A stretch of 64,000 bases of DNA from Acorus gramineus. Taxonomy: Eukaryota; Streptophyta; Magnoliopsida; Acorales; Acoraceae. Shown in pieces: positions 46,560-57,825 of this stretch. The notes under the pieces were generated by a model. It was not told the DNA's origin, made no database searches, and saw nothing but the letters and a program-made list of their open reading frames with translations. The first letter of the stretch is position 1; each line of letters begins with the position of its first letter. Position numbers and translations under genes: made by a program. The stretch is taken from assembly GCA_030737835.1 (NCBI GenBank), contig CM060853.1, positions 1,430,941 to 1,494,940 of the forward strand, in the 5' to 3' direction.

Positions 46560-49500
46560 ATTTGAGCTTTGTGTGAACTCAACGATAGATTTAATCCAAT
46601 GAAAATCCATTCATATCATTGTAATTTCATCAATAATTTATTCATATTTTCATCATATCATGCATGACACATTAAAATTTTAAGCTTTACATTTCATCAT
46701 ACTTATATGATGACTACTATAGATATATCATAAAATAATATTAATAATTTACATCATCTATGATAAAATTATATTCATATGCCAACTTATCCATGAAAAA
46801 ATTCCTTTACATCAATTATGATTAAATTACATTAATATGCCGACTAAAATTATATTAATATGTTTATTATTTTATTATAATCATATTTGAATATCATAAT
46901 ATTGTTATGATAAGAGGATCCTTATAAAATGAAAATATATTCAAAATATTATTCCCAAAAAAAAAAAATCCCATTTCATATGCAAAGACATGTTGATACA
47001 TTAAAAAAGGTATCAAATATTAATGTAATCTCTTCATTTTAGATTTCCAAATTATATTATGAAAATTCAATACACCCTTCAACCTCCAACTATGAAACGG
47101 TCACTCTCATTCATCCACCCTCCATTCAATCTCCTCATCATTCATCCCCTCTCCATTCAATCCCCTCATCTTCTTCTAGAGACAATGGCTTATGCTATTC
47201 CACAAACCCTCAAATTTATTTATGCAACATTGAATACCCATTCATTGTCATCCCCATTCATTTGGATAAATGGATCTATCATCTCTCTCTTTTTTCTTCT
47301 CTCTCTCAAAATTTTGGAATGTGGAGGTGGTGTTCATCTTTTTTTCTGATACGGGTATGTTTTTTAGTTTGTTTGATTACTCAGTTGTTTAATTTTTTTT
47401 TTGTCATTTATTTAGAATATGAAATTTTGTGATTTGTTCATTTCAAAATCCCAATTTTCGTTTCAGAGAGGCATTTGTTTGAGCTTAACACATCTTCAGG
47501 TGGCCTATATCACGATCTTAAATATATAAATGATTGATTCTAGGGATGGGATTAGTTGTTTTTTCAGATAGGCCCTTTTTTTTGTTGCAGATTTGGGGTT
47601 CATGTGATGATGAGACATAGATCTTTGGATCTTTTGATAAATGAATTTTCCTATCAAAATTTTTTTTCCTCAATTTTAGCTCTTCATGATACAGGATGTG
47701 TAGCCGTCTTCACAATTTTTTATCTCGTTATCTTAAAAAAAAAATTCTTTTGAATTTATTATGATTGAATTCTATAGATTTTAGGATCTATATAAAAGAT
47801 ACGATGATGATATCTATTTAAAGTTTAGGTAATTTTCAATATGAATTTATTCATCTTCAGTTATTTTTTTTCGTTTGCATGGTATATAGAAAATTTGATT
47901 TTTAATTTTTTTTTATTATGATTGAATTCTATATATTTTAGGATCTGTATAGAAATACAATGATATCTATTTAAAATTTAGTTAATTTTCAATATGAATT
48001 TACATCTTCATTTGTTTTCCCTTTTGCATGGTACATAGAAACTTTCATGTTATTCATATCTAGAAATCATCAAATAATTAATTCCATAGATTTTAGGGAT
48101 TTTAGGATATGTGTAAGTGATGTGATGATATCTATTTAAATTTTTAAAACTCTTATAATGATTTCATCCATATTATCAATATTTCTTATTTTCATTTGCA
48201 TAATTCAAAAATACTTTTATGTTAAATATTTATATTCCTTTGATTTGATTTTATCTATATTATATTACTATATAAAAGTCTTTTAATCCAAAAATCTGTC
48301 AAATGACCATTTTATCCTTAACAATCAATTCAAACCCATTATAATCCATTCGGATCATTTTAATTACAACCATTTCACCATTTTACCCCTACAATTATAT
48401 TCAATTCCATAAAAATCTATTCACATCATTTAAATGTCATTCATAATTTATTCTAATACATACATTTTATTATATCATATCTTTTATATATCAATCCTGT
48501 ATTCCCATGGCAATTCATTCACACATCTTTATTCCTATACAACTAATTTTTTCAACTAATTGATATTGGATCACCTACTTATAATATTAAAAAAATTAAA
48601 AAAATATATTCATTTTTAAAGACAATTAGTCATTCACTAGATCAACCTAACCCAATAAATCATAAAACAAAATAAACGAATATATCAAATACTCATACAA
48701 AAAAATAGGATTTTAAAAGAAATCCGGATACCACTCTTTACACCTAATAGATAAAAATATATAACGATTATTAATGACAATTAGTTATTCAATGTAACAT
48801 GCAACCTAATAAAAAAAACCAACATATAAAATACTCATACACAAAAAAAAAATTGGTTGTAAAAAAAGAAGAAGACATGTTCAGATTTGAGCTTCATGTG
48901 AACTCAACAATAAATTTAATCTCATATGCAAAGACAAAATGCAATTAAAAAAAAAGTATCAAATATTCACATAATCTTCATTATAGAATTCCAAATATAT
49001 ATTATGATTGTACATATATATGTAAAATAAATTGTCAACAAATCCAATTTTAATCATTAATATTCCAAAAAATAATTCACTGCAATATTTGTTAAAACAT
49101 TTATATTAAAATGTCATGTTTAAATTTTGAATGTGTAAAAAAAAAATAGTATTATTTAACTCCCCAAACAATCAATGATTAGCATTTGTTGAATCTATTC
49201 AATTCACACCAATTAGCATTTATTTAATTCACACGTATTTATTAGCATTTACTAAATTCACTTGGATTTCTCCACTCTATTAACGCCACAAACAATAAGT
49301 GATTCACCAGATAAATCAACCCAATAAATAACATTTAATCAATTCACCCATATTTGATTAGCTTTCACTCAATTCACATAGATTTGTCCCCTCTATTAAC
49401 GCCCCAAAGAATCAATGATTCATAATATCAACCAAAGTCGGATTTGAATTTCATGTGAACTCAACAATGAATTCAACCTTAGATGCAAATACACAAGAAA
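46560..49500 (+). repeat. repeated module 'TGTGAACTCAACAATAAATT'
   Basis: A module with TTTGAGCTTTGTGTGAACTC followed by AACRATRRATTYAAYC occurs at about 46,560, 48,885 and 49,440, each following an AATCAACCAA- or AAAAAACAAACATATAAAATAC-type segment. It indicates segmental duplication inside the Helitron-like region. Confidence 0.55.
47752..48240 (+). repeat. ~160-bp diverged tandem repeat
   Basis: Units near 47,765, 47,925 and 48,085 share ATAGATTTTAGGATCTATAT, a GATGATATCTATTTAAA block, TTTTCAATATGAATTTA and TTTGCATGGTA. Related single units recur at about 52,230, 52,950, 53,700, 53,830 and 53,880. Confidence 0.6.
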
Positions 49501-50285
49501 ATTTAAAAAAACTCAAATATTCACGTTATCTTGATTATATAATTTCAAAATTATGATTGTAGACTATATATGTAAAATAAACTGTTAACAAATCGTCATA
49601 ATTATGCCAAAAAATTAATAATCCAATACAATATATATTAAAACATTAAAAATAAAAAATGTAAACTATTGGGACCCAACTTTATTTTTCATTTACATTC
49701 AAGACTCCAATAGAATAAATTTCATTTGTAGTCACTAAATTACCTACAAAAAAAAAAAAATACAAATCATGTGTATCCTAGAAAAAAAACATTTATATTT
49801 GTTTTTGTACTTTGAAGAATCTAAATCATATTTACACTGCATGTAAAATGCTCTATCTATCTATATCTATATTTATACTATATATATAAAAGTATAAATC
49901 CATGAAAAATATTTATTTGACATGTTTATTCTTCCTGATTTTTAAAATTTCTTTTATATCCTAAATAAAATTTAATTAACATATTTATTTGACACGTTTT
50001 TACTCTGGCGCATTACACTCAACCATTGACATTAACATTCTGCAATAAATTATTTCTAAATGAAGAGCCTCTCAGTTTAATGGTTCATATTCACATTTAC
50101 TGTTTGTTTAAAATCTTTCCCCACCATTGACCGACTATTTGACTCCCCTTCCTTTCACATTCTCAATATATCATTCTCAAGAAGCCATGTAATGTAAAAT
50201 CCCTACCACTCAATAATCCCAACGACAAATTGGGTATGATTTGGGATACTTAAAAAAACTTATTTTGGCTTTTTCATGTTTACAG

Positions 50286-50490
50286 GATTTGATCCTCCTC
50301 AAATTCTTCCACTCCCGACTGCAAGGTAGAGGACGCGCTCGTGATGATCGAGTCTGTGGTCCCTTGGAGGTAGGAGTTCGACATCAAGGACTTTCTGGGG
50401 TTACGCGGATCGTGAGGCAACAACGATGGACTCAAAAGCCGGTGTTCGCACGGAATCGACAAGGAGGTGATATGATTATATTTATCAGTT
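50286..50490 (+). other. GC-rich exon-like island of unknown origin
   Basis: A balanced-composition stretch of about 200 bp in AT-rich DNA, preceded by a polypyrimidine-CAG acceptor-like site ending at 50,285 and containing GT donors after 50,325 and 50,385. No recognised protein in any frame. It could be an exon fragment captured by a Helitron. Confidence 0.3.
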
Positions 50491-51469
50491 CTGAAGCTGT
50501 TTCTTTTTGTTGGGGATTCAAATGTGTTTACTGTCATGTTCTCTTTTTACTCTAATGTTGGAGTCATCTCTTGCTTAGTCAATCTTTCTTTTGATGGTGT
50601 TTGCTTTAGGTTATCATTAATTTTCATTGCCAATGTCAAAATATTGATTTAATGACTGTGATATAGTCACTAGATTCTGGTGTTTCATAGTTCATATGAT
50701 TGCTATATGTTTGATGATATGCCTAGCAATATGATTGCACTTTTACTCTGGTGGATTCCCATTTAGGAGAGAAACATAATTTATTGTATGTTGTAGTGTT
50801 CAATTAAATTGGAAAGGGACTTGTTTTAATGAAATTATCATTTTTTCAGTTAAAGATAATGGCATCTGATTGGATTCTCTTGATTCATTCCTACCAAGTC
50901 TACATGTATTTTATTTTTATATACTCAAACACATGTGCATTCCTTTTTCTTATCAACTTTATCATCTTTCATTACAAATGTATGTGCATTATTAACTGAC
51001 ATTATACGCTCCGCACATAACAAGCAATTGTTAAATGCAAATCCTCACAACTATATCTCCTATTCGTTCGCGCTAGCAACTCGAATTACTTCCATATAAT
51101 AATATTTTCATATGTTGGAAGTGGATAATTGTACCTATCACCTAACAATTTTTTTCAGGAACAATTCTTGTTGATATTCTTTACAGTAACAATTTAAAAG
51201 GACTGATTCAAAATATATATTAACTTTATTTCGTACAAAATAGAAATGATTTGTTTTATCAGAACAGATATGTGAATCTTAGCGTGGAGATTTGCTTACT
51301 TTTGTTGGCCATCAAATTGGATGTATCTGAGGCAATTTTCACTAAGGATGAGATAGTATGGCGTATATAGTAAGATATAGATTATTAAGTACATTTGATA
51401 AGATCTGGCCTTCTATAGTTTTCATGATCACAATAAATTGCTATTCTCTTAGAATTTTATCAATTTCAG

Positions 51470-51931
51470 GTGGGGACTTCAGCATCCAATTTGGGTTCTC
51501 TAGATGATATTTATTATTTTCTACCTGCTACCATGGATTCTGGTAAGTAATAACCACATCCTTCCAATTGCTTTATGACATTTGGGTTCAATGTTCAATA
51601 TTTTTTATTGTTATTCTTTTTTTAATTCCGTTTATACTATTATTAATATTATTTCAAGGTTTTAGATTTTTTAGTATTTTATTATATTTTTCAATGAATA
51701 TTTTTGTTGGTTTATGTTGTTTCATTGCATTTTTAAAATTCAGAGGATAATACAATACCTCTTCAATAAGAATTCAAGTTTTAAAAAAAAAATATTATTT
51801 TGTGTATATTTTGTTTTTAATATCTTTGAATAATTTTGTTTAGTATTGTATAAAGACTAATGTGTTTTACTTTATCGAGTGTATTATTTCAGGAAATCAA
51901 TCGGTGCATATAAAAGTATTGTGTCCTTCAT
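51470..51931 (+). pseudogene. two phase-compatible exon-like segments, unknown gene fragment
   Basis: Segment 51,470-51,542 follows TTTCAG and precedes GTAAGT. Segment 51,893-51,931 follows ATTTCAG and precedes GTAAGT. Joined, they give one open frame (VGTSASNLGSLDDIYYF, then LPATMDSGNQSVHIKVLCPS) of about 37 residues. Codon phase agrees across the junction. I do not recognise the protein. Lying in a Helitron-like region, it may be a captured gene fragment or part of an unrecognised host gene. Confidence 0.35.
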
Positions 51932-54900
51932 GTAAGTGGTTCTATATTTAAATTATTTTCTTGTTATTTTAATTACACAGCTGATTTATTTTTTGCTTTA
52001 AGTGTTTTATTTACTCATAATTCATGTACACTTACTTCCGTTTCCCCAAAAAGACGCTTACTTGATTACACGTGAATGGTAATATAGACTTTTTTATTTC
52101 ATTTCATAGATGATTTTATTTATAGAATTTTTACATTATAATTTGATTCCAATATTTTCCTAATCAAAATAGATTATAATAAAGAATTCGATAATTTCAC
52201 AATATGTTTTAAAAGTTTTTAAATTGATTTTATTCATTAGATTTTAGGATATATATAAAAATTGGATGAAATCTATTTAAATATTATATTTCATTTGCGT
52301 ATTAGTCAGAAACTTTGATGTTAATTAGTAATGTCTTGAAATGGCCAAAATTTGACATGAATGTTAATAAAAATTTATATTAGACTTTGTCCATGTGCAT
52401 TTGTAGATAGACAACACTAAAAATGTTTTTTTTTTTCTTTAGTTCCCCATTTAAAAAAAAAAATTCACTAATTCTCACATTTTTTCCTTTGTTATCTTGA
52501 AAGTCAAAAAAAGAAATCTCGCATAAGTATATTATTTTTCCCTTAACAGATGCTTCTCCGTTTCTCTATTCTGATTGGAAGTAGCACAGGAGTGGAACTG
52601 GAATTTATTCATATATCTTTTGCAATATAATTTCATTCCTATATTATGATATTTCATGATCAAAGTAGAGTATTATTTTTTTTTAACTAATAATGAATTA
52701 TATCTTCCATATCCTTTCATTTTATAAGCATCCCTAATAATGAGAATATTTAAGATATCTGAATTTAATTATAGATTAATAAATATATAAACTATTCACC
52801 CAATTGAAATCAATTTTCCTATCCTATATTTTCCTTGAATTAGCTTTTCATGAAAAAAGAATATATTGCCGTCTTCCCTTTTTTTTTCCGGGTAATATCA
52901 AAATAGGTTTTCCTTTTTTATATATGAATTTATTATGATGAAATTCCATAGATTTTAGAATATATATATAAAATATACGGAAAATACCCAAAAAAAACGT
53001 CTAAAATTTAAAAATACATAAATCAACCACTTTTTAAAATTATCCCTAAAAAGTCTTGTTTTACTATTTTAGAAAGTACAATGACTTAATTACCCTTATA
53101 TTATCTACTATTTAAACATTATCATATATATTTAAATGTTTAACACTCCAACTAAAAAGTATTAATAAATAATAAAATATTTTTTAAATTTGTGCATGAA
53201 GTTTATTATTATTTTTGTATATCTAAAAACACTATTTAAAAACTATTTGTTGTAAAAAAAAATTTAGATATTTAAAACTTTCTATAGTCTTTTGGGCACT
53301 TGCTTAATATTATACAAAAATCTTTTTGCAAGGCATTTATGAGAAATGAATTAAAAAAATTTAAAAAACTTTAAAAAGTTAGGAAATATCAAAAAAAAAT
53401 TCTTGTTGACAATTTTGACAGTTTTAACATTGTTTATAGCATACTTAAAAAATTTAATAACATGTAAAATCACTATCAAATTATAATCATTTCTTATATT
53501 AAAATTATTTTTCAATTAGATAATGGTTATGAAAAGTTCTAATTATGATTAGAGTTTAAAAATTGTATAAGTGTATGTTAATCTTTTTAGTTTCTAAAAT
53601 TGTGAAATGAGACTTTTTAAGATATAATTTTAAAGAGTAACTGATTTGTGTATTTCTAACTTTGAAAAGATTTTTTTGGATATTTTGCATAAATGATATT
53701 GTGATGTCCATTTAAAGTTTAGTTATTTTTTTATATGAATTTAACCGTCTTCTCATTTGTAAATTTTCATTTGCATGGTATTTAGACACTTTGATGCTAT
53801 TCATATCTAGAAATGGGCAAAAATTTAATTCCATAGATTTTAGAATATATATAATGAATATGATGGTATTTCATAGATTTTAGGATATATATAACGGATA
53901 TGATGATATCTAATATGGTTTATTTAATTTTTAATATGATTTTAACCGCCTTATAAATTTTGTTTTTCATTTGCATAGTACTATATTTTTTTTATGTTAA
54001 TCATATCTAGATATGGCCAAAAATTTAAAATTTCTTAATTTCCTCAAATGTGAACCGGGAATTTTAAATTGCCAATAAAATTATGAAAAATGTTTTAATT
54101 TTATATTTAAATTTGAATGTTAAATCCATTTTTATTATGGATATATATTATCCAAATCACATAATAAACTTTGAGTTTCAAATATTTCATTGAGGGAATT
54201 ATTGAAAAATTATAGTAACAAAAAATTATATCATTCTTGTTTATAAGGTTTAAAATTTGAATAGGATTTGATCTCATAGATTTTTTTAGCATATAACCAG
54301 ATGTTATGAAATCTATATAAATTTTCAATAGATATTATAAAAAAATATTTTATAACATATTTTGATTATGATATTTTCATAATCAAAATAGAGTACAAAA
54401 TATTCTTGTAATTAAAATAAATGTGTTATCATACAGCTATAAAAATTTTAAATTCCAATTTATAAGGTTTAAAATTTGAATAGGATTTGATTTTAATCTA
54501 TTTAAATTATGAATTTGAAATTTTTTTAAATTCTTTTGAATATGAATTTAAACCGGTATTTTTCTTATCTTCATAGATTAAAAAAAAAAAAAACTTTAGA
54601 AGGGTTATATCTTGGATATCATTGATTTTACAGAAAGACCCATGTAAAATGATAATGTTTTAGACAAAGAACGATGAATACTACATTCTTGTATATAAAT
54701 ACTTATATTTCTTTGATTTTATAAGCATCCCCTTATCATTATAATATTATGATATCCTATTTTAATTATAAGTTAATAGATATATTAATCTAATTTAAGT
54801 TGGTATATATAAAAATACTCATATACATATAATTTATATAAATTATTTTAATGTATTATCATGCACTATGCTCCAAATCAATTACTATTTTTTTCTTAAT

Positions 54901-56034
54901 CAAAATAGAGTACCAACATTTTTAATAAAAATACATGTATTATCACGATATTACAATTATCAAAATTTTATATTCCAATATGTAAGGGTTAAAATTAGAA
55001 TATGATTAGTTTTCAATCTATTTAAAATATAATTGAGTAGTATTCTTTTCTTAGGTTCTTTGGAATATAATTTTAGACCGATATTTCCTTATGAAAATAG
55101 GTTAATTTTTTTTATAGAGAATTATATCTTGAATATCAAATTTTACAATCAGACCTAAGTAAAATGATAATGCTTCAGACAAAGAACAAGGAATACTCTT
55201 TTCATGAATATAAATACTTATATTCGTTTGATCCTCTTATCATGATAATATTATGATATCTGATTTTAATTATAAGTTAATAAATATATTAATCTAATTA
55301 AAGTTGGTATATATAAAAACATTCAAATGCATATAATTTACTATAGATTTATTTTAATGTATTATCATGTTTTGTTATCATGAACTATGATCCAAATCAA
55401 ATGCTGTTTTTTCATAATAAAAATAGAGTACAAAATATTTTAATAATTAAATATGACATTGTTAAAAGAGACTTTTTTATAGAATTTTTAAAAATAGTCA
55501 TTTTGGTAAATCTTATATTGAGAAGATTTTTTAATGTATTTTTTCTTCCTATAATTTATTTATAACTTTATTTCCTCATATTTGTTTTCTATGTTTCACT
55601 TCTTTGTTTCGATTCTCTTGTTTTCTCTAATGTCAGTCCTCTAGATGGATTCATTTTGACGTGAGATGGTCCGTTTGAACATCTCTCGCTAAGTTTTGAA
55701 TTATTTGGATTTTTTGAGTTGATCAATTATGTATGAATACAGTATTCATATGCTTAGATCATGTTTTTGGGCCTAATGTACTTATCAAGTGTGGTTTACT
55801 TTTTGGTTTTTTTTATATTTAAATTATAATAACCTATTGAGTAATTTATAATTAATTTTACAACTACATAATAGCGGGTTTGGTATCTTCATAGGAAAAA
55901 AGTAGATATTTTGATTAAATGGAAAGATAAATAGACATTAGATTTCTTACATTTAGAGTCATATTTTGATTAAGATGTTATTGTAACTAAATTATTGATA
56001 TAAATGTTATTGAAAAATACATTAAACTTTATTT
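51932..56034. other. AT-rich Helitron-like interior, no gene
   Basis: Very AT-rich. It contains scattered units of the 'ATAGATTTTAGGATATATATAA' kind and two similar stretches of about 450 bp near 54,600-54,850 and 55,100-55,400 (AAAATGATAATG, CAGACAAAGAAC, then AATTATAAGTTAATA). No coding region supported. Confidence 0.45.
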
Positions 56035-56139
56035 ATGTGCATTTGCACATGCACAACAACTAGTTATTGAAAAAGACAGAAATGATAAAATAAGTATTCA
56101 CACTTGTGCCATCTCATAGTGCCTATACGGGGGGGACCT

Positions 56140-56745
56140 GTAAAATGGGGCCTGTGCATCATCATTATTGTTTTTTATATCATCAACTATCTTTGTACAC
56201 CAGTGGAGGAATGCTCAAAATACTCAGCCTCCAACTGCTGTTTAAATTGAACAAAGGAAGAGGAAAAAGGCGCCATCAATTGCCTAAACCATTCTTCGCA
56301 CTTCACATTACTAGTCACAGAACTTTGTCGTCTTCGGGCTAACCTCGCAAGACATTCCGGACCTCGCACTGAGGGCCGCCTATCAGCTTTTATAAACGTA
56401 GTGCTTATTGTACTACTTACAAAATCCCTTGGGTTCTGAATTACTATTCAAAATATTAACTAAGTACTGGGAGTAAGTAAATACCATGATATTCTTATAC
56501 CCCCTCATGCATGCACTTCTAAAAGGCCAAGAAGAATAGCTTCAAACCTCCATATGTATAGGGGTTGGTAGCCCATGGCCACGAACGAAGCTCAGTATCT
56601 AAAATACAGTCTTTTCTGATATAAGAACAAAGGCTGCTCCTCCTGCCCTTGTTGTTAAATCCATGCTAGCTACCATCAGCAAATACATATACCAACTCTG
56701 ATGAGTCAGCCACTGAAACTGACTCTTGCAGCTGGTACCTAATTG
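56140..56745 (-). mobile_element. LINE-type RNase H remnant
   Basis: On the minus strand about 56,720-56,560 reads ELVYVFADGS, then in a shifted frame LTTRAGGAAFVLISEK. This resembles the first catalytic Asp block of RNase H domains at the end of plant LINE pol genes. A second piece (56,369-56,187) reads MRGPECLARLARRRQ and EEWFRQLMAPF. Frame shifts and stops show it is dead. Confidence 0.45.
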
Positions 56746-57106
56746 TTTAATCTAAATTTTCTATCTATGCTGAATTCCTCCTTAGCCAAATGTGTCATGC
56801 ATTCTTCCGCATGAGATAATGCCCAATTTGCTGTGACCCAGGGATGCAGTTGAGCATTAGTTTTTTTTCTCAATAAGTTGGGCTTAAAGTTAAATTTGTA
56901 AGAAATTGTCTTTTCCATTGATTATAAAAAAAAAAACTGACTTTTGATTTATTTTTTTTTATAAAAAAAATATTTACAGTTTTTAATTAAGCTCCAATTT
57001 TTTCTGTTTGGAAATGGAGTGGGGACTCGATTTCTGTAAACCGAGAAACACCCAAAACTCGTTTTCAAATAAAGTCTCGAGATATAAAAGTTTGGATTCT
57101 TCTATA
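56746..57106. other. spacer, nothing recognised
   Basis: AT-rich sequence between a LINE remnant and a dispersed repeat. No gene seen. Confidence 0.4.
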
Positions 57107-57620
57107 AAAATAAAAAAATATTAATTTTTATATGAAAATGATAAATTTCATGTAAAATCCAAACATAAAAATTAAATATATAAACTGTTTATTACTAAGA
57201 TAAGATATAGTATTTAATAATACTTACTTGAGTATAAATGAAATAAAATCATTTTGACAATAATTAATCATATATATTATAAAATGACAAATTAAAAAAA
57301 AAACTTATATCTTGATTAAAAGAAAATGAAAGAAGGTATAAGGCTCAATGACACATGATTGATTTGAAAAAAATAAGAGATTAATTAGGTTATTATTTTT
57401 AATTATTTACATTATGAAAAATATTATATTGTCATTTTTACTTCTTCACTAACAACTAACTATGGTTAAATTTCATTTTAGCTAAAAAAAAAGATAAAAG
57501 AGGAACACATTTTTTCATTAAGAAAAATTCTAGTGGTATTAAAAAAAAATATGTTATTCGTAGTGACATAAAAATAAATAACAATCTCTGATGGTATACA
57601 TACCAAAAAATAAAAAAAAA
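57107..57620. repeat. dispersed repeat family, copy B
   Basis: Collinear with 15,870-16,470 in the same orientation; shares AATAAGAGATTAATTA, AATTATTTACATTATGA and AAAAGATAAAAGAG-like blocks. It lies directly upstream of the TEL2-like gene. Confidence 0.65.
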
Positions 57621-57639
57621 CTGATATGCCGGGTTTGCT

Positions 57640-57722
57640 TGCGTTGGGTTGGATCGGGCTGCGCTGGCTGTAATCGGGTTGACAAGATCGGGCTGGGCTG
57701 GGCTGGGTTGGGCTGGGCTTCC
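57640..57722 (+). promoter_or_regulatory. GGGCTGG-rich proximal promoter of the TEL2-like gene
   Basis: Tandem GGGCTGG units (about 57,690-57,718) carry TGGGCT, the core of plant Site II elements bound by TCP factors in housekeeping and proliferation genes. No TATA box is evident. Role inferred from sequence and position. Confidence 0.4.
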
Positions 57723-57825
57723 CCAAACAATCGCTGGACCTTTGAATTCGAGTCGGCCGAAACATATAATGTAGCAATCGATACCGATATTTGTTGGCTT
57801 TCTTGGAGGTTTTTGTCAATAAGCC

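Larger units (their letters stand above)
46131..56063 (+). mobile_element. Helitron-like array
   Basis: Candidate 5' ends, each preceded by A: TCTATATTTATTACTATAT at 46,131, TCTATATTATATTACTATAT at 48,254, and a related TCTATATCTATATTTATACT near 49,860. All are followed by TATAAAAGT-like sequence. The first two share about 200 bp downstream. One good 3' end exists: hairpin ATGTGC-ATTT-GCACAT (56,035-56,050), nine bases, then CTAG (56,060-56,063) followed by T, as expected for Helitrons. No Rep/helicase coding was seen, so these would be non-autonomous. Which 5' end belongs to the 3' end is unresolved. Confidence 0.5.

Noticed and set aside
47059..47349. 96-codon frame with hydrophobic end
   Set aside because: Inside the Helitron-like array, low complexity, no homology recognised, no good promoter or splice context.
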